64,000 nucleotides of DNA from UBA4744 sp963718995 (lineage in GTDB: Bacteria > Actinomycetota > Acidimicrobiia > Spongiisociales > UBA4744). The stretch lies in NCBI GenBank assembly GCA_963718995.1, contig CAVRAP010000017.1, positions 1-64,000 on the forward strand. Reading direction: 5' to 3'. The notes below the pieces were generated by a model. It was not told where the DNA came from. It saw only the letters and a list, made by a program, of their open reading frames with translations, and did no database searches. Shown piece by piece: positions 1-8,391 of this stretch. Position numbers and translations under genes: made by a program. Positions within the stretch are counted from its first letter, which is position 1. Each line of letters begins with the position of its first letter.

Positions 1-71
1 GTTTTGGTGGTGGCCGTGTTTGGTGGTGTTGTGTAACGGTTTTTGTCATACCTGGACGATATGTTTGAGTC

Positions 72-1202
72 ATGGAGACAGCACTTACCGCGATCACAAC
101 CGACCGGCTCGAACAGGTACTCGTCAAAGGCGAAACCACCGTCGCTCGAATCCGCGCCACCCAGATGCGGGTGCTCACCGAACTGGACCGACGCCAGGTT
201 CCTTTGTTGGATGGGTCCCGGACCTTGGCCGAGTGGGCCGCCGCCCGGATGGACCTCACCCCCGAAACGGCCCGCACCCTCACCCGAACCGCCCGCCGGT
301 TAACCAACCAACCCCAACTCGGCACCGAACTAGCCGAAGGGACCGTCACCTTTGATCGGGTAGCAGAAGAATCCCGCCTCGCCGCCACCGGCGCCCACCC
401 CGAGGTGGTGGCCCGATCCCGGGGATGGGACCTGGCCGGTCTCCGCCGGGTCACCGCCCGCCACCACCAACTCACCAAAAGCAGCGAACAAGACGCCTAC
501 CGGGAGCGGTTCTTATCGATCCAACCCACCCTCGATCAAACCTCCTACAAACTCTGGGGGCAACTCCCCAGTATCGACGGACGCCTCCTCGAACAAGCCT
601 TGACCACCCGAGCCGACCAGTTCCCGGCCCTCCCCAACGGCACCCACCACCCCAGAACCCAACGACACGCCGACGCCCTCATCTCCATCGCCCACGACTC
701 CCTCCACGGGACCGGACAATCAGGAAACCCGCCCGCACCGGTCGTGTCGATCTTCCTCGACGCCCAACTAGCCGCCACAACCGGTGGGGAAGCCGGCGCC
801 ACCATCGATGTCGGACCCCGCATTGGGCCGTTAACCCTCGAACAGATCCTCTGTGACGGATCAGTCGAAATACTGATGACCGCACCCAACGGGACCCCCC
901 TAACGGTCGGACCCACCACCCGCACCATCCCCCCCAAACTCAAACGGTTCATCCTCCACCGCGACGGAGGCACCTGCACCGCCGACGGATGCCAATCCCG
1001 CTACCGGCTCCAACCCCACCACATCCAACCCAGATCACAAGGCGGAACCCACCACCCCAACAACCTCACCACCCTCTGCTGGTTCCACCACCACGTCGTC
1101 ATCCACCGCAACGGGTACCGAATCGACCCCAATAGCCCAACCCAACGACGACGATTCCTCAAACCCCAAGGACGCCACCCACCCCAACCCAACACCCCAT
1201 AA
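72..1202 (+). CDS. DUF222 / HNH endonuclease domain protein (13E12-type)
   Basis: A 376-residue protein with an N-terminal helical DUF222 region (about residues 1-250) and a C-terminal HNH nuclease fold (about residues 290-350). In the HNH part I see the zinc or metal pattern CTADGC, the LQPHHI histidine pair, the GGTHHPNNL asparagine turn, and a final CWFHHH. This family is abundant and multicopy in Actinobacteria. Its cellular role is not settled, and mobile or toxin-related functions have been suggested. The second half of the gene is strikingly C- and A-rich on the coding strand (runs of ACC, CCC, AAC codons), unlike its neighbours, and the bias continues past the stop to about 1290. The start at 72 follows a GAGTC stretch and has no strong ribosome site. 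The family call is secure; substrate is unknown. Confidence 0.85.
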   Translation: METALTAITTDRLEQVLVKGETTVARIRATQMRVLTELDRRQVPLLDGSRTLAEWAAARMDLTPETARTLTRTARRLTNQPQLGTELAEGTVTFDRVAEESRLAATGAHPEVVARSRGWDLAGLRRVTARHHQLTKSSEQDAYRERFLSIQPTLDQTSYKLWGQLPSIDGRLLEQALTTRADQFPALPNGTHHPRTQRHADALISIAHDSLHGTGQSGNPPAPVVSIFLDAQLAATTGGEAGATIDVGPRIGPLTLEQILCDGSVEILMTAPNGTPLTVGPTTRTIPPKLKRFILHRDGGTCTADGCQSRYRLQPHHIQPRSQGGTHHPNNLTTLCWFHHHVVIHRNGYRIDPNSPTQRRRFLKPQGRHPPQPNTP

Positions 1203-1324
1203 CAACCACCAACCCACACCACCAAGCTTGCCCAACCAGAAAACCCGGACCCACCCGGCAAACTTCGGCGCGTCATCTCAACCAGTCCAAAGCACTGAGT
1301 CGCCAGACGAGATCGGGGACTACC

Positions 1325-1609
1325 TCAGTCCGGGTCGGGTTGAGGAACCTCGCAACCGGGACCGGGAGGCTCTTCACCCCGGCGGGTCGCTAGCTGCCAC
1401 TCGTTGAGGGAGCGGAGGGCCAGCACGGCCACCACCAGAACTCCGACCGCCGTTGCCAGAGCCGCTGCGCCGCCGACCAGCACAGCCGCGGTGGGGCAGC
1501 CACTCGGCCGGCAACTCACCGTCGTCACGCTCCACCCAATAACGCCACCGATGATGGTTCCGAGCACGACCGGGATCAGAACCCAGGGGTTAGGAAGTCG
1601 TCGGTTCAC
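1325..1609 (-). CDS. Small two-helix membrane protein, unknown function
   Basis: This is a 94-residue protein beginning at a GTG that overlaps the upstream gene's stop codon (GTGA), so translation is coupled. Two hydrophobic segments are visible, about residues 8-28 and 40-62, separated by a short loop with two cysteines (SCRPSGC). A charged, proline-rich tail follows. The open frame continues upstream but reads as unlikely arginine/serine-rich sequence over the neighbouring gene, which supports the internal GTG start. I do not recognise the family. It is probably a membrane partner of the gene directly upstream. Confidence 0.6.
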   Translation of the reverse strand: MNRRLPNPWVLIPVVLGTIIGGVIGWSVTTVSCRPSGCPTAAVLVGGAAALATAVGVLVVAVLALRSLNEWQLATRRGEEPPGPGCEVPQPDPD

Positions 1610-2382
1610 GGTCTTCCGCCTCGTTTTGGTCGACCCCGGTCGTCGAGTCCGGCTGCTTCGAGAATCTCCGGAGGTGTTAGTTCGCGGGGAATCGGGATGA
1701 GGTTGACGGGGAGGGCTGCCGGCGAGAGGGTGGCTTGCCACACTTCTTGCGACCAGGCCAGTGCGGTTAGCAGAGCCACTGCTAAGCCGATTAGCACAGC
1801 TCCGGGCCAGGGGAGGGCTGCAGCGGCGGCGATACCCAAGACCGGAAGCCCGACGCGGACCGCCCACAGAGCCGGAAGCCATGCTTGGGAATAGGCCCAC
1901 CCGGAAATGAGAGCGAAGCCACTCAGCAGCCAGCCTCCTGTCGACACGCTCTCGAAACCGGTCACTGCAACCAGGGTTGGGAGGCTGACCAGACTCAGGT
2001 TCAAGACAACTGCTTTCGGGGGTGGACCATCGGCGCGCGGCAGCTTACGTAGCCACCCCCGAAGCCACGGTCCTGCCAGAGCGGCGATCCCGCCGGCGGT
2101 GAGCAGCACGCCGGCTATCCACCAGCCGTCAGCTTCGAGGAAGACCCCGAGTAAAGCCTGACCCACGAGAAGCAGGAAGGCGGCCCGGCCGGTCCATCGC
2201 CCACGCGACAGGACGATTCCGACCCCTATGACCGTTCCGACAATGAGCTGATCGGCAGCCAACAGGGCGGCGGCGGAGGCTGCCAAAGGTCCAGACCCGA
2301 ACACGAGGGCGAGTGCCCAGGCCACAGAAGCCAGGACTATGGTCGCGCCGATCACGACGGGGGAGCTTTGCATGACAGGCAT
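1606..2382 (-). CDS. Polytopic membrane protein, unknown function
   Basis: A 258-residue protein with roughly seven or eight hydrophobic helices and a short cytoplasmic C-terminal tail that is rich in prolines and charges (EILEAAGLDDRGRPKR). The ATG at 2382 was chosen because GAGGG lies a few bases upstream; a second ATG lies three codons in. Longer frame extensions overlap the divergent Nudix gene and have non-natural composition. It overlaps the next gene by four bases. No family motif is recognised. The pair lies on its own, back to back with the Nudix hydrolase across a 56-base gap. Confidence 0.6.
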   Translation of the reverse strand: MPVMQSSPVVIGATIVLASVAWALALVFGSGPLAASAAALLAADQLIVGTVIGVGIVLSRGRWTGRAAFLLLVGQALLGVFLEADGWWIAGVLLTAGGIAALAGPWLRGWLRKLPRADGPPPKAVVLNLSLVSLPTLVAVTGFESVSTGGWLLSGFALISGWAYSQAWLPALWAVRVGLPVLGIAAAAALPWPGAVLIGLAVALLTALAWSQEVWQATLSPAALPVNLIPIPRELTPPEILEAAGLDDRGRPKRGGRP

Positions 2383-2438
2383 TATGCCCTCGCGGTAGAC
2401 AGAGCGGACAAACGGGACGGCCGGGTACGCTGACCGAC

Positions 2439-2975
2439 ATGCACAAACATTGGCCCGGTGAGTTCGTCTACTGCCCGATGTGCTCATCCGTATTGGAACA
2501 ACGACAGGTCGGTGGCCGGGAGCGAGCGGTATGTCCGTCGTGCGGGTACGTCCACTTTCGGAATCCGGGTGTGGGCGTTGCGGCTTTCGTCGAGGATGAG
2601 GCCGGTCGGATTCTGATGATTCGGCGCGGACCTCACGCGACGCGACCCGGGTTGTGGGCGATTCCCGCCGGATACGTTGACTACGGCGAAGACGTTCGGG
2701 AAGCGGCTGCCCGGGAACTCCTCGAAGAGACAGGGTTGGAGATCGCGATCGGAGAGCCGATCTTTGTCGCCTCGAACTTTCACGATCCGGCCAAGCTGAC
2801 GGTCGGAATCTGGTTGCGTGGCACCGTGGTGGGTGGCCATTTAGTGGCCGGTGACGATGCCGATGACGTCGGATACTTCGACCTCGACGAGATGCCGCCG
2901 CTGGCGTTCGATACGGACGAAGCTCTGTTCGCCCGGTTGCGGACGGAACGTGCCGCTCAAACACGAAAGGCCTAG
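2439..2975 (+). CDS. Nudix hydrolase with N-terminal zinc ribbon
   Basis: A 178-residue protein with an N-terminal zinc ribbon (CPMC near residue 12 and CPSC near residue 33) followed by a Nudix fold. The Nudix box is complete: G, then GED, then RELLEETGL, at about residues 78-100, carrying the REXXEE metal-binding core. Such zinc-ribbon Nudix proteins hydrolyse nucleoside-diphosphate derivatives such as ADP-ribose or NADH-like substrates; the exact substrate cannot be read from the sequence. It is transcribed alone and converges on the histidine phosphatase ten bases downstream. Confidence 0.9.
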   Translation: MHKHWPGEFVYCPMCSSVLEQRQVGGRERAVCPSCGYVHFRNPGVGVAAFVEDEAGRILMIRRGPHATRPGLWAIPAGYVDYGEDVREAAARELLEETGLEIAIGEPIFVASNFHDPAKLTVGIWLRGTVVGGHLVAGDDADDVGYFDLDEMPPLAFDTDEALFARLRTERAAQTRKA

Positions 2976-2985
2976 GTGTCCGGCT

Positions 2986-3612
2986 TTACGGCGGAGGGGG
3001 GAAGGTGTCGCCGGTGATCGTCGGCCGCCACCGTGAAATCTCTCGCCATGGCGTGCCGGATTCCAGGGTGATCACTTCGGCATGATCGGGCTTGTCGACC
3101 CCGAACGAGGAGAAGGGCCGACTCATCATTTGAAAGCGCGCGGCCTGGACGGGGTCCTGATGCGACACCACCACGAGTTCCCCAACTGGGTATGCGTCGC
3201 TGCGACTCCGGATGGCAGCCTCCATTCGGTTGGCCATCTCCTCGAGCGACTCAGGTGAGAACGGCAGGTCCCAGGGATGATCGAGATACGCATCCAGTTC
3301 GCCGGGGAAGTGCAGGCCGAGTTCTTCCCAGCGCACCCCCCGCCAGCGTTTCGAGAGGCCGAACTCAGTCAAGCCCTCGACGATTTCAATCTCCAACCCA
3401 TGCGGGGCGGCGATCGCTCGTGCGGTCTGCACGGCACGGGTGAGGGGCGATGCGCACACCGCGCTGATGTGGCGATCGGCCAGGTAGGCGGCAGCTTCAG
3501 CGGCCTGGGCCTCACCGATGCTGCTCAGGCCAAACTCCTGGAGATCGGCATAAACAACGTGGTCGGGGTTCTCGACCTCGCCGTGCCGGACAAGGTGCAG
3601 CTGCTTCGCCAT
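2986..3612 (-). CDS. Histidine phosphatase family protein (phosphoglycerate mutase-like)
   Basis: A 208-residue single-domain protein with the RHG catalytic motif close to the N-terminus (LHLVRHGE, residues 5-12). It also has the second catalytic histidine in VVSHQDP, and the conserved arginine in SPLTRAVQTA. These define the phosphohistidine branch-1 superfamily (cobC/phosphoglycerate-mutase-like). The substrate is open: sugar phosphates, alpha-ribazole phosphate and others are all possible. The ATG at 3612 fits the family's N-terminus exactly; the frame extends further upstream but into the divergent dinB gene. The 51-base gap to dinB contains a candidate LexA site that might affect both genes. 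Confidence 0.85.
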   Translation of the reverse strand: MAKQLHLVRHGEVENPDHVVYADLQEFGLSSIGEAQAAEAAAYLADRHISAVCASPLTRAVQTARAIAAPHGLEIEIVEGLTEFGLSKRWRGVRWEELGLHFPGELDAYLDHPWDLPFSPESLEEMANRMEAAIRSRSDAYPVGELVVVSHQDPVQAARFQMMSRPFSSFGVDKPDHAEVITLESGTPWREISRWRPTITGDTFPPPP

Positions 3613-3632
3613 CGACGAAGAGTGTAGGAATG

Positions 3633-3648
3633 TCGAAGCCCGGTTCTC
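3633..3648. promoter_or_regulatory. Candidate LexA (SOS) operator
   Basis: The 16-base site TCGAAG-CCCG-GTTCTC matches 9 of 12 specified positions of the actinobacterial LexA box (TCGAAC, four bases, GTTCGA). It lies 15 bases before the dinB start, in the divergent gap shared with the histidine phosphatase. dinB-type polymerases are often SOS controlled, which makes the position meaningful, but the right half is imperfect. Confidence 0.45.
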
Positions 3649-3663
3649 CGCTACCTTGTCGGA

Positions 3664-4851
3664 ATGGAGGCAACCGGGTTCACCGAAACGATATTGCACG
3701 TCGACATGGATGCCTTCTTTGTTGAGGTTGAACGTCGAGATCGTCCGGGACTCCGGAGACGTCCCGTGGTGGTGGGTGGCACCGGCGGTCGGAGTGTTGT
3801 TGCTGCCGCGTCGTATGAAGCTCGAAAGTTCGGAGTCGGCTCCGCGATGCCGATGATCCACACGCGACGCCTTTGCCCGAGTCTGGTCGTCGTCCCCCCC
3901 GATCACACGAAGTATCGGGCAGCTTCTGAGCAGGTCTTTGAGATCTTTCGTTCTTTCGCTCCGCTCGTCGAAGGGTTATCGCTCGACGAGGCTTTCCTCG
4001 ATGTGTCCGGCCTTCGCCACCACTACCCGGATCCTGTTGCCATCGGCACGGAGATACGGGCGCGTCTACGAGCGGACCTGGGCCTCCCCGCTTCCGTAGG
4101 GATTGCCGCGAACAAGTTCCTCGCCAAGCTCGCTTCTGAGGCTGCCAAGCCGGACGGTCTCCGGCTTGTGCCGGCCGACGAGGCCCTGGACTTTCTGCAC
4201 CCACTCCCTGTTCGATCGCTGTGGGGAGTGGGAGAGGCCACGCATGCGGCTTTGGAGCGACTGGGCGTCCAAACCGTCGGAGACCTAGCTGAGATTCCAC
4301 CGGCAACCCTCAGAAAACATCTGGGACAAGCGGCCGGGACCCACCTGCACGATTTGGCGTGGGCGCGCGATCAGCGCCCGGTGGTGCCGGGATCTGTTGC
4401 CAAGTCGATCTCAGTCGAGCAGACGTACGAGCGAGACTTGCGTGGATGGGAAGCCGTAGAGGGGGAGCTTCTCCGGCATGCCGACAGACTGGCCGGCCGT
4501 TTGCGTTCAGCTGGAGTGGCCGGACGCACCGTGACGGTCAAGATCCGCTTCGCGGATTTTGCCACCATAACCCGCTCGGTGACGCTGGGGACTGCAACGG
4601 ATGTCGCGCGGGACTTGTACCGGGCGGCCCGGAATGTGCTCCTGAATCTCGATCTCGAAACGGAGCCGGTGCGTTTGGTTGGGCTGGGTGCAACCGCGCT
4701 GACTTCCGCGACGGACCCGCGTCAGCTGGCCGTCGATCGGCCCGCCAAATGGGATGATCTCGCCGGAGCCGTCGATGAAGTTCGAGAGAGGTACGGGACC
4801 GGATCCATCCGTCCGGCCCGAATCGTCGACGGCCCGGACCGGGAACATTGA
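3664..4851 (+). CDS. dinB: DNA polymerase IV (Y-family translesion polymerase)
   Basis: A 395-residue Y-family polymerase. The palm begins with LHVDMDAFFVEVE (residues 11-23), carrying the first catalytic aspartate. YEARKFGVGSAMP follows in the fingers, then SLDEAFLDVSG with the second pair of acidic residues near 105. A helix-hairpin-helix region (LWGVGEATHAALERLGV) and a little-finger domain follow. The length is a little above the usual 350, because of a short C-terminal extension. The protein copies past damaged DNA and lacks proofreading. I see no beta-clamp motif at the very C-terminus, which ends in a charged stretch. It is monocistronic, with a possible SOS operator upstream. Confidence 0.93.
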   Translation: MEATGFTETILHVDMDAFFVEVERRDRPGLRRRPVVVGGTGGRSVVAAASYEARKFGVGSAMPMIHTRRLCPSLVVVPPDHTKYRAASEQVFEIFRSFAPLVEGLSLDEAFLDVSGLRHHYPDPVAIGTEIRARLRADLGLPASVGIAANKFLAKLASEAAKPDGLRLVPADEALDFLHPLPVRSLWGVGEATHAALERLGVQTVGDLAEIPPATLRKHLGQAAGTHLHDLAWARDQRPVVPGSVAKSISVEQTYERDLRGWEAVEGELLRHADRLAGRLRSAGVAGRTVTVKIRFADFATITRSVTLGTATDVARDLYRAARNVLLNLDLETEPVRLVGLGATALTSATDPRQLAVDRPAKWDDLAGAVDEVRERYGTGSIRPARIVDGPDREH

Positions 4852-4869
4852 GTGGAGACACCTTCCCCC

Positions 4870-4897
4870 TTCCAACAAAACGGTTGCATCGTATAAT
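4870..4897 (+). promoter_or_regulatory. Putative sigma-70 type promoter for the DUF3040 gene
   Basis: A perfect TATAAT lies at 4892-4897, with a weak -35 candidate TTCCAA at 4870-4875 and a 16-base spacer. Transcription would start around 4904, giving a leader of about 35 bases before the ATG at 4939. The -10 is convincing in this GC-rich background; the -35 matches only three of six positions. Confidence 0.5.
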
Positions 4898-4938
4898 GTC
4901 GTCACGGTCGTGAAGTTGCGACCGAGCGGGAGACGCCA

Positions 4939-5292
4939 ATGCCATTGGACGATCGAGAACAGCGCATACTCAAAGAGATCGAGGACAGGTTCTACGAAGA
5001 AGACCCTGACCTGGCCCACACGGTGCGCAGCATCGAGAGATCGGCAGCTTCGCCGCGCAACCTGTATCTCGCGATCGCCGGTCTCGTCGTCGGGATCGGG
5101 CTCACGTTGGCCACCTATACCGGCAATCCCTATCTCGCGCTGGCCGGATTTGTGGTGATGGTCTTGTCCGGAGCGGCGCTCGTGCAGGTGCTACGGAGGC
5201 GCGCCGGGAAGTCACCGCTCGGCCTTTCGGCCGGCAGTTCGCTGGGCAATTGGCTCAGTAAAATCAAGGGTGGGAGAGGCTTTCGTCGCTGA
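4939..5292 (+). CDS. DUF3040 domain membrane protein
   Basis: A 117-residue protein with the typical DUF3040 start (PLDDREQRILKEIE, then YEEDPDLA), a juxtaposed pair of hydrophobic helices at about residues 43-60 and 66-84, and a basic C-terminal tail. DUF3040 proteins are small membrane proteins found almost only in Actinobacteria, often close to dinB or the dcw cluster. Their function is unknown. A good TATAAT box lies 42 bases upstream and GGGAG precedes the ATG. Confidence 0.88.
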   Translation: MPLDDREQRILKEIEDRFYEEDPDLAHTVRSIERSAASPRNLYLAIAGLVVGIGLTLATYTGNPYLALAGFVVMVLSGAALVQVLRRRAGKSPLGLSAGSSLGNWLSKIKGGRGFRR

Positions 5293-5364
5293 TCGATTCA
5301 GCGAGCTAGAGTAGCCCTCTCGACGGTTCGAAACTCGACCTGGGGAACCTGGCAACGGGCGGTC

Positions 5365-5946
5365 GTGACGCACCAAAAACGGCAGATTGCGGCTGATGAG
5401 GACTCCCAGAGGCCGCCCGGGAACACTGTGGGGAGTAAAGATTTGGACGACGGGTTCAGCGCGCAGCAGGCGTCACAACTGACCGGCTGCACACAGCATC
5501 AATTGAGATACTGGGACCGTGTCGATCTAGTACGGCCATCAATACAGAGAACAGGCGGTCGACCGGGCGTGCGGCGGCTGTATTCGTTCCGGGACCTGGT
5601 GGCGCTACGGGTCGTGCGGAGCCTTCTCGACAACGGCATGTCCGTACAGCGGGTACGGCGTGCCTGGGACTACCTGCGGCGCAACGCCGAGATGGACTCT
5701 CATCTTTCGGAAGTGAAGCTGGTCACGGATGGCAACACGATCTTCCGAATCGCCTCCGGGGACGACGAACTACTCGATGCCTTACGGGAGGGTCAGCTTG
5801 CCTTCTTTGTGGCAATCGACAGCATCACCAGGGCGGTTGAAGAGGATGTCTCCCGGTTCGAGCTCGATCGAGACTCGTTTCTCGAGATTCTCCGGCGGGT
5901 CGAAGACGACGTGACAACCGAAGCGGCCGAAGCGGCCGGTGGTTGA
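5365..5946 (+). CDS. MerR family transcriptional regulator
   Basis: This 193-residue protein carries a MerR-type winged helix at about residues 30-100: SAQQASQLTGCTQHQLRYWD is the recognition helix-turn-helix, followed by the wing (GVRRLYSFRDLVALRVVRSLL). A C-terminal domain of about 90 residues has no effector-binding cysteines or other clear ligand motif. It resembles the MerR proteins that accompany actinobacterial cell-division or signalling loci. The GTG start at 5365 has no strong ribosome site. An alternative TTG about 26 codons later (at the DLDDGF sequence) is preceded by GGGGAG and could be the real start, since the first 25 residues look unstructured. Confidence 0.85.
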   Translation: MTHQKRQIAADEDSQRPPGNTVGSKDLDDGFSAQQASQLTGCTQHQLRYWDRVDLVRPSIQRTGGRPGVRRLYSFRDLVALRVVRSLLDNGMSVQRVRRAWDYLRRNAEMDSHLSEVKLVTDGNTIFRIASGDDELLDALREGQLAFFVAIDSITRAVEEDVSRFELDRDSFLEILRRVEDDVTTEAAEAAGG

Positions 5947-6009
5947 CCGCCCCTCTGGTAGTGGCTGCTCGAATCGAGGGCGTGACCCAGGGCTCCCGTT
6001 GAGGTTTGC

Positions 6010-8391
6010 CTAGTCTCGTTCCCACCATTTCAGTGAACGTATGCGCAGCCAGGACATCGTCCGGTCGAAGGGCCGGTAGACATCGCGCAGGTAATGCTCC
6101 GTCTCCTCAAAAGAGCTGATGGCCTGTTGAATCTTGGCCGGTGGGAGCGGTCGGTCGGGACCAAAGACGGCTTCGCTCACGTTCCGGGCCAGCGGGGTGA
6201 GCGAACGATGAACGGAAGCGGCGACTTCCGCATACGTCTGGTCGGGAGTGGGAGCGCGACCCAGGTCGGTGAGACGGTCGACGATTTCCTCCCACGCTCC
6301 TGTGATGTCCCCTTCCTTCAACCCCTTCAGTCGGCGTCGCCTCCGTATCCACTTGGCGAGCGGAATGCTCCCCATGACCAGGGCAATGGCAACCAGGATG
6401 GCTTGGAATGCCGTGACGCGGATCGCATTGGAAGTCTCCAGAGGGAGACCGTCCGGACCCAGCGGGATCGGGGTGTCCTCAAAGTCGGGGCTGTCCGGGT
6501 TGACCGGTTGACCCGGGCTGCCTGGATCCGTCGGATCGACGGCATCTTCCGGTGTGGGGATGAAGTTGCGGGCATCGAACCCAATCCCGGCGGCGTTGAC
6601 GTTGGTTGAAGGATTGATCTGGTCGCCGCGTGGAGTGGGATCGAAACGGATCCAGCCCTGGCCGTTCATCCACAGCTCCACCCAGGCATGGGCATTCTTG
6701 CCTCGAACGATGATGCTTCCGTCCGCCAGTTTCTCGCCCGGGGTGAAACCGAGGATGACGCGACTGGGGATGGAAATGGAACGGGCCATGGCGGCCATTG
6801 CCGTGGCGAACTGCTCGCAATATCCGGTGCGGTAGTTGGGGCTGTCCTCATCGAGTATCCAGTCGGCGAGGTCGCTGGCCGAGTGACCTGGATCGATGTC
6901 GATCGAGTACGTGAACTCGTTGGGATCGCGGAACCAGGCCTCGAGGAGCAGGGCCTTCTCGAAGGCAGTCACGCCATCTTGCGTCAACTCGGATGTCTTC
7001 GTTCCGAGAGTCGGGTCAAACTCGCCGGGGAGATCGAGGTATTCGTTGATGTCGGTGGGACGAACCAGGCCTTGAGCCGGTGGCGCCTTCGGTTGGGCCG
7101 TGAAGACGCCGCGGTCGGCCGCTTCCTGGAAGATGGGTGACAACCGGTCACGTTGACCCGGCTGGCTGGCTAGTACCCCGAGATCCGGGATGGGCACATT
7201 CGACCCGACTACATAGGTGAGTCCCTCCCAGGTTCTGAGATCGAACGGGATCGAGGCATCGGCGCGTACCCGGAAGCTCTGGTTGAGCAGCGCCGAATCT
7301 GAGGTCAACGAGGCAGCGGCGTGCAGTGTGGGGAGGACGTTCTGCCTGAGGGCCAGGATGGTGATGGTCTGGATGACCGCAGCCGTCTCGCCGGCGAAAC
7401 GGTATTCGGGGTCTTCCCAGGGTTCGTCGGTGCGCGGGCTTCGGGTGGTCAGTTGGCCGGGGAACCAGTTCTCACCGTCGAACTCTTCGAGGGTGAAGAG
7501 CTTCCAGTACAAGTCGTCTGGGACATCGCTCCCTGCAACGGTGGCGATGAAGACGGGCTCTTCGCTACGTGAAACCAGGTCCGTCTGGGTGATGTTGGCG
7601 AAGAGATTGAAAGAGATGCCGGTAAATATCCCACCTCCCAAACCGGTTTGCGCTCGCCAGTCGAGAAAGCCACTGGCCGGAACCAGCCCGGAAGCCGCGC
7701 TGGAGCCGATCACCGCCACGACAACGGCCAGAGCCACAAAAACCGATGGAAGAATTGGACCACTCATTGGCATATGCCCGGTGGCATATCGGCGGCGCAG
7801 CCGCCCGGCCGTCAAGCTGCGCTCGTCGAGAGCCACCGCCAGCAGGGTGATCGCAGCAACGGCCAGGAACGCAGTCGTCCAACCAACCCGGGGGGGTACT
7901 CGATCGATGGTGGCCACCTGGAGATAGAACAGCAGGGGAGGGAGCAGCCCCAGCGTCGGGTGGCTCGACAGCAGCCCCCACGCCAGGAATGCCCCCAGCA
8001 GCCAGAAGATCACCGTGAGGATGAGGATCAATCCTGCCGCCGGGAAGACCGGCGCCGCCCCGAACCGGATGATGTCGGTGGCCCACCCCAACTCGGTGGC
8101 AAGGGTCGAGAAGGTGTCGAGCGACGGCAAGAACCCGAACACGAGTGTATCGGCAGCCGCCAGGCGAAACGCCGCCAGCACGAGTCCGCCCATATTCAGC
8201 AGTACCGTCCCCAGCCTTCCAACCCGGTAGGACACTGCCGTCCACGTGATTACCGCCCCCAGCAAGGCTCCCGCCAGCAATGCCAATTGCCAGGGCGGCC
8301 CATCTTCAATGGGCTGGAGGAGTCGCCCCAACCGGAGCAGCGCCAGCAGTATGGCTGCGCCGCCGGCTATCCAGCTGTAGCGGTAGGCCAT
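6010..8391 (-). CDS. Transglutaminase-like membrane protein (TgpA / DUF3488-DUF4129)
   Basis: A 793-residue protein. The first about 230 residues hold a cluster of membrane helices (DUF3488). A large extracytoplasmic region follows, containing a transglutaminase core with a complete triad: Cys525 in TGYCEQF, His568 in NAHAWVE, and Asp584 in RFDPTP. Another membrane helix comes near residue 670, and a DUF4129-like cytoplasmic tail ends the protein. It is the last gene of a three-gene minus-strand operon (moxR, DUF58, this gene), and its start overlaps the DUF58 stop by 25 bases. In other bacteria this cassette is linked to envelope protein maturation or assembly, but a defined substrate is not known here. 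Confidence 0.9.
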   Translation of the reverse strand: MAYRYSWIAGGAAILLALLRLGRLLQPIEDGPPWQLALLAGALLGAVITWTAVSYRVGRLGTVLLNMGGLVLAAFRLAAADTLVFGFLPSLDTFSTLATELGWATDIIRFGAAPVFPAAGLILILTVIFWLLGAFLAWGLLSSHPTLGLLPPLLFYLQVATIDRVPPRVGWTTAFLAVAAITLLAVALDERSLTAGRLRRRYATGHMPMSGPILPSVFVALAVVVAVIGSSAASGLVPASGFLDWRAQTGLGGGIFTGISFNLFANITQTDLVSRSEEPVFIATVAGSDVPDDLYWKLFTLEEFDGENWFPGQLTTRSPRTDEPWEDPEYRFAGETAAVIQTITILALRQNVLPTLHAAASLTSDSALLNQSFRVRADASIPFDLRTWEGLTYVVGSNVPIPDLGVLASQPGQRDRLSPIFQEAADRGVFTAQPKAPPAQGLVRPTDINEYLDLPGEFDPTLGTKTSELTQDGVTAFEKALLLEAWFRDPNEFTYSIDIDPGHSASDLADWILDEDSPNYRTGYCEQFATAMAAMARSISIPSRVILGFTPGEKLADGSIIVRGKNAHAWVELWMNGQGWIRFDPTPRGDQINPSTNVNAAGIGFDARNFIPTPEDAVDPTDPGSPGQPVNPDSPDFEDTPIPLGPDGLPLETSNAIRVTAFQAILVAIALVMGSIPLAKWIRRRRRLKGLKEGDITGAWEEIVDRLTDLGRAPTPDQTYAEVAASVHRSLTPLARNVSEAVFGPDRPLPPAKIQQAISSFEETEHYLRDVYRPFDRTMSWLRIRSLKWWERD

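Noticed and set aside
4870..4897. TTGCAT just before TATAAT as a -35 element for the DUF3040 gene
   Set aside because: It sits two bases from the -10, far too close to serve as a -35; the element further upstream was kept with low confidence instead.
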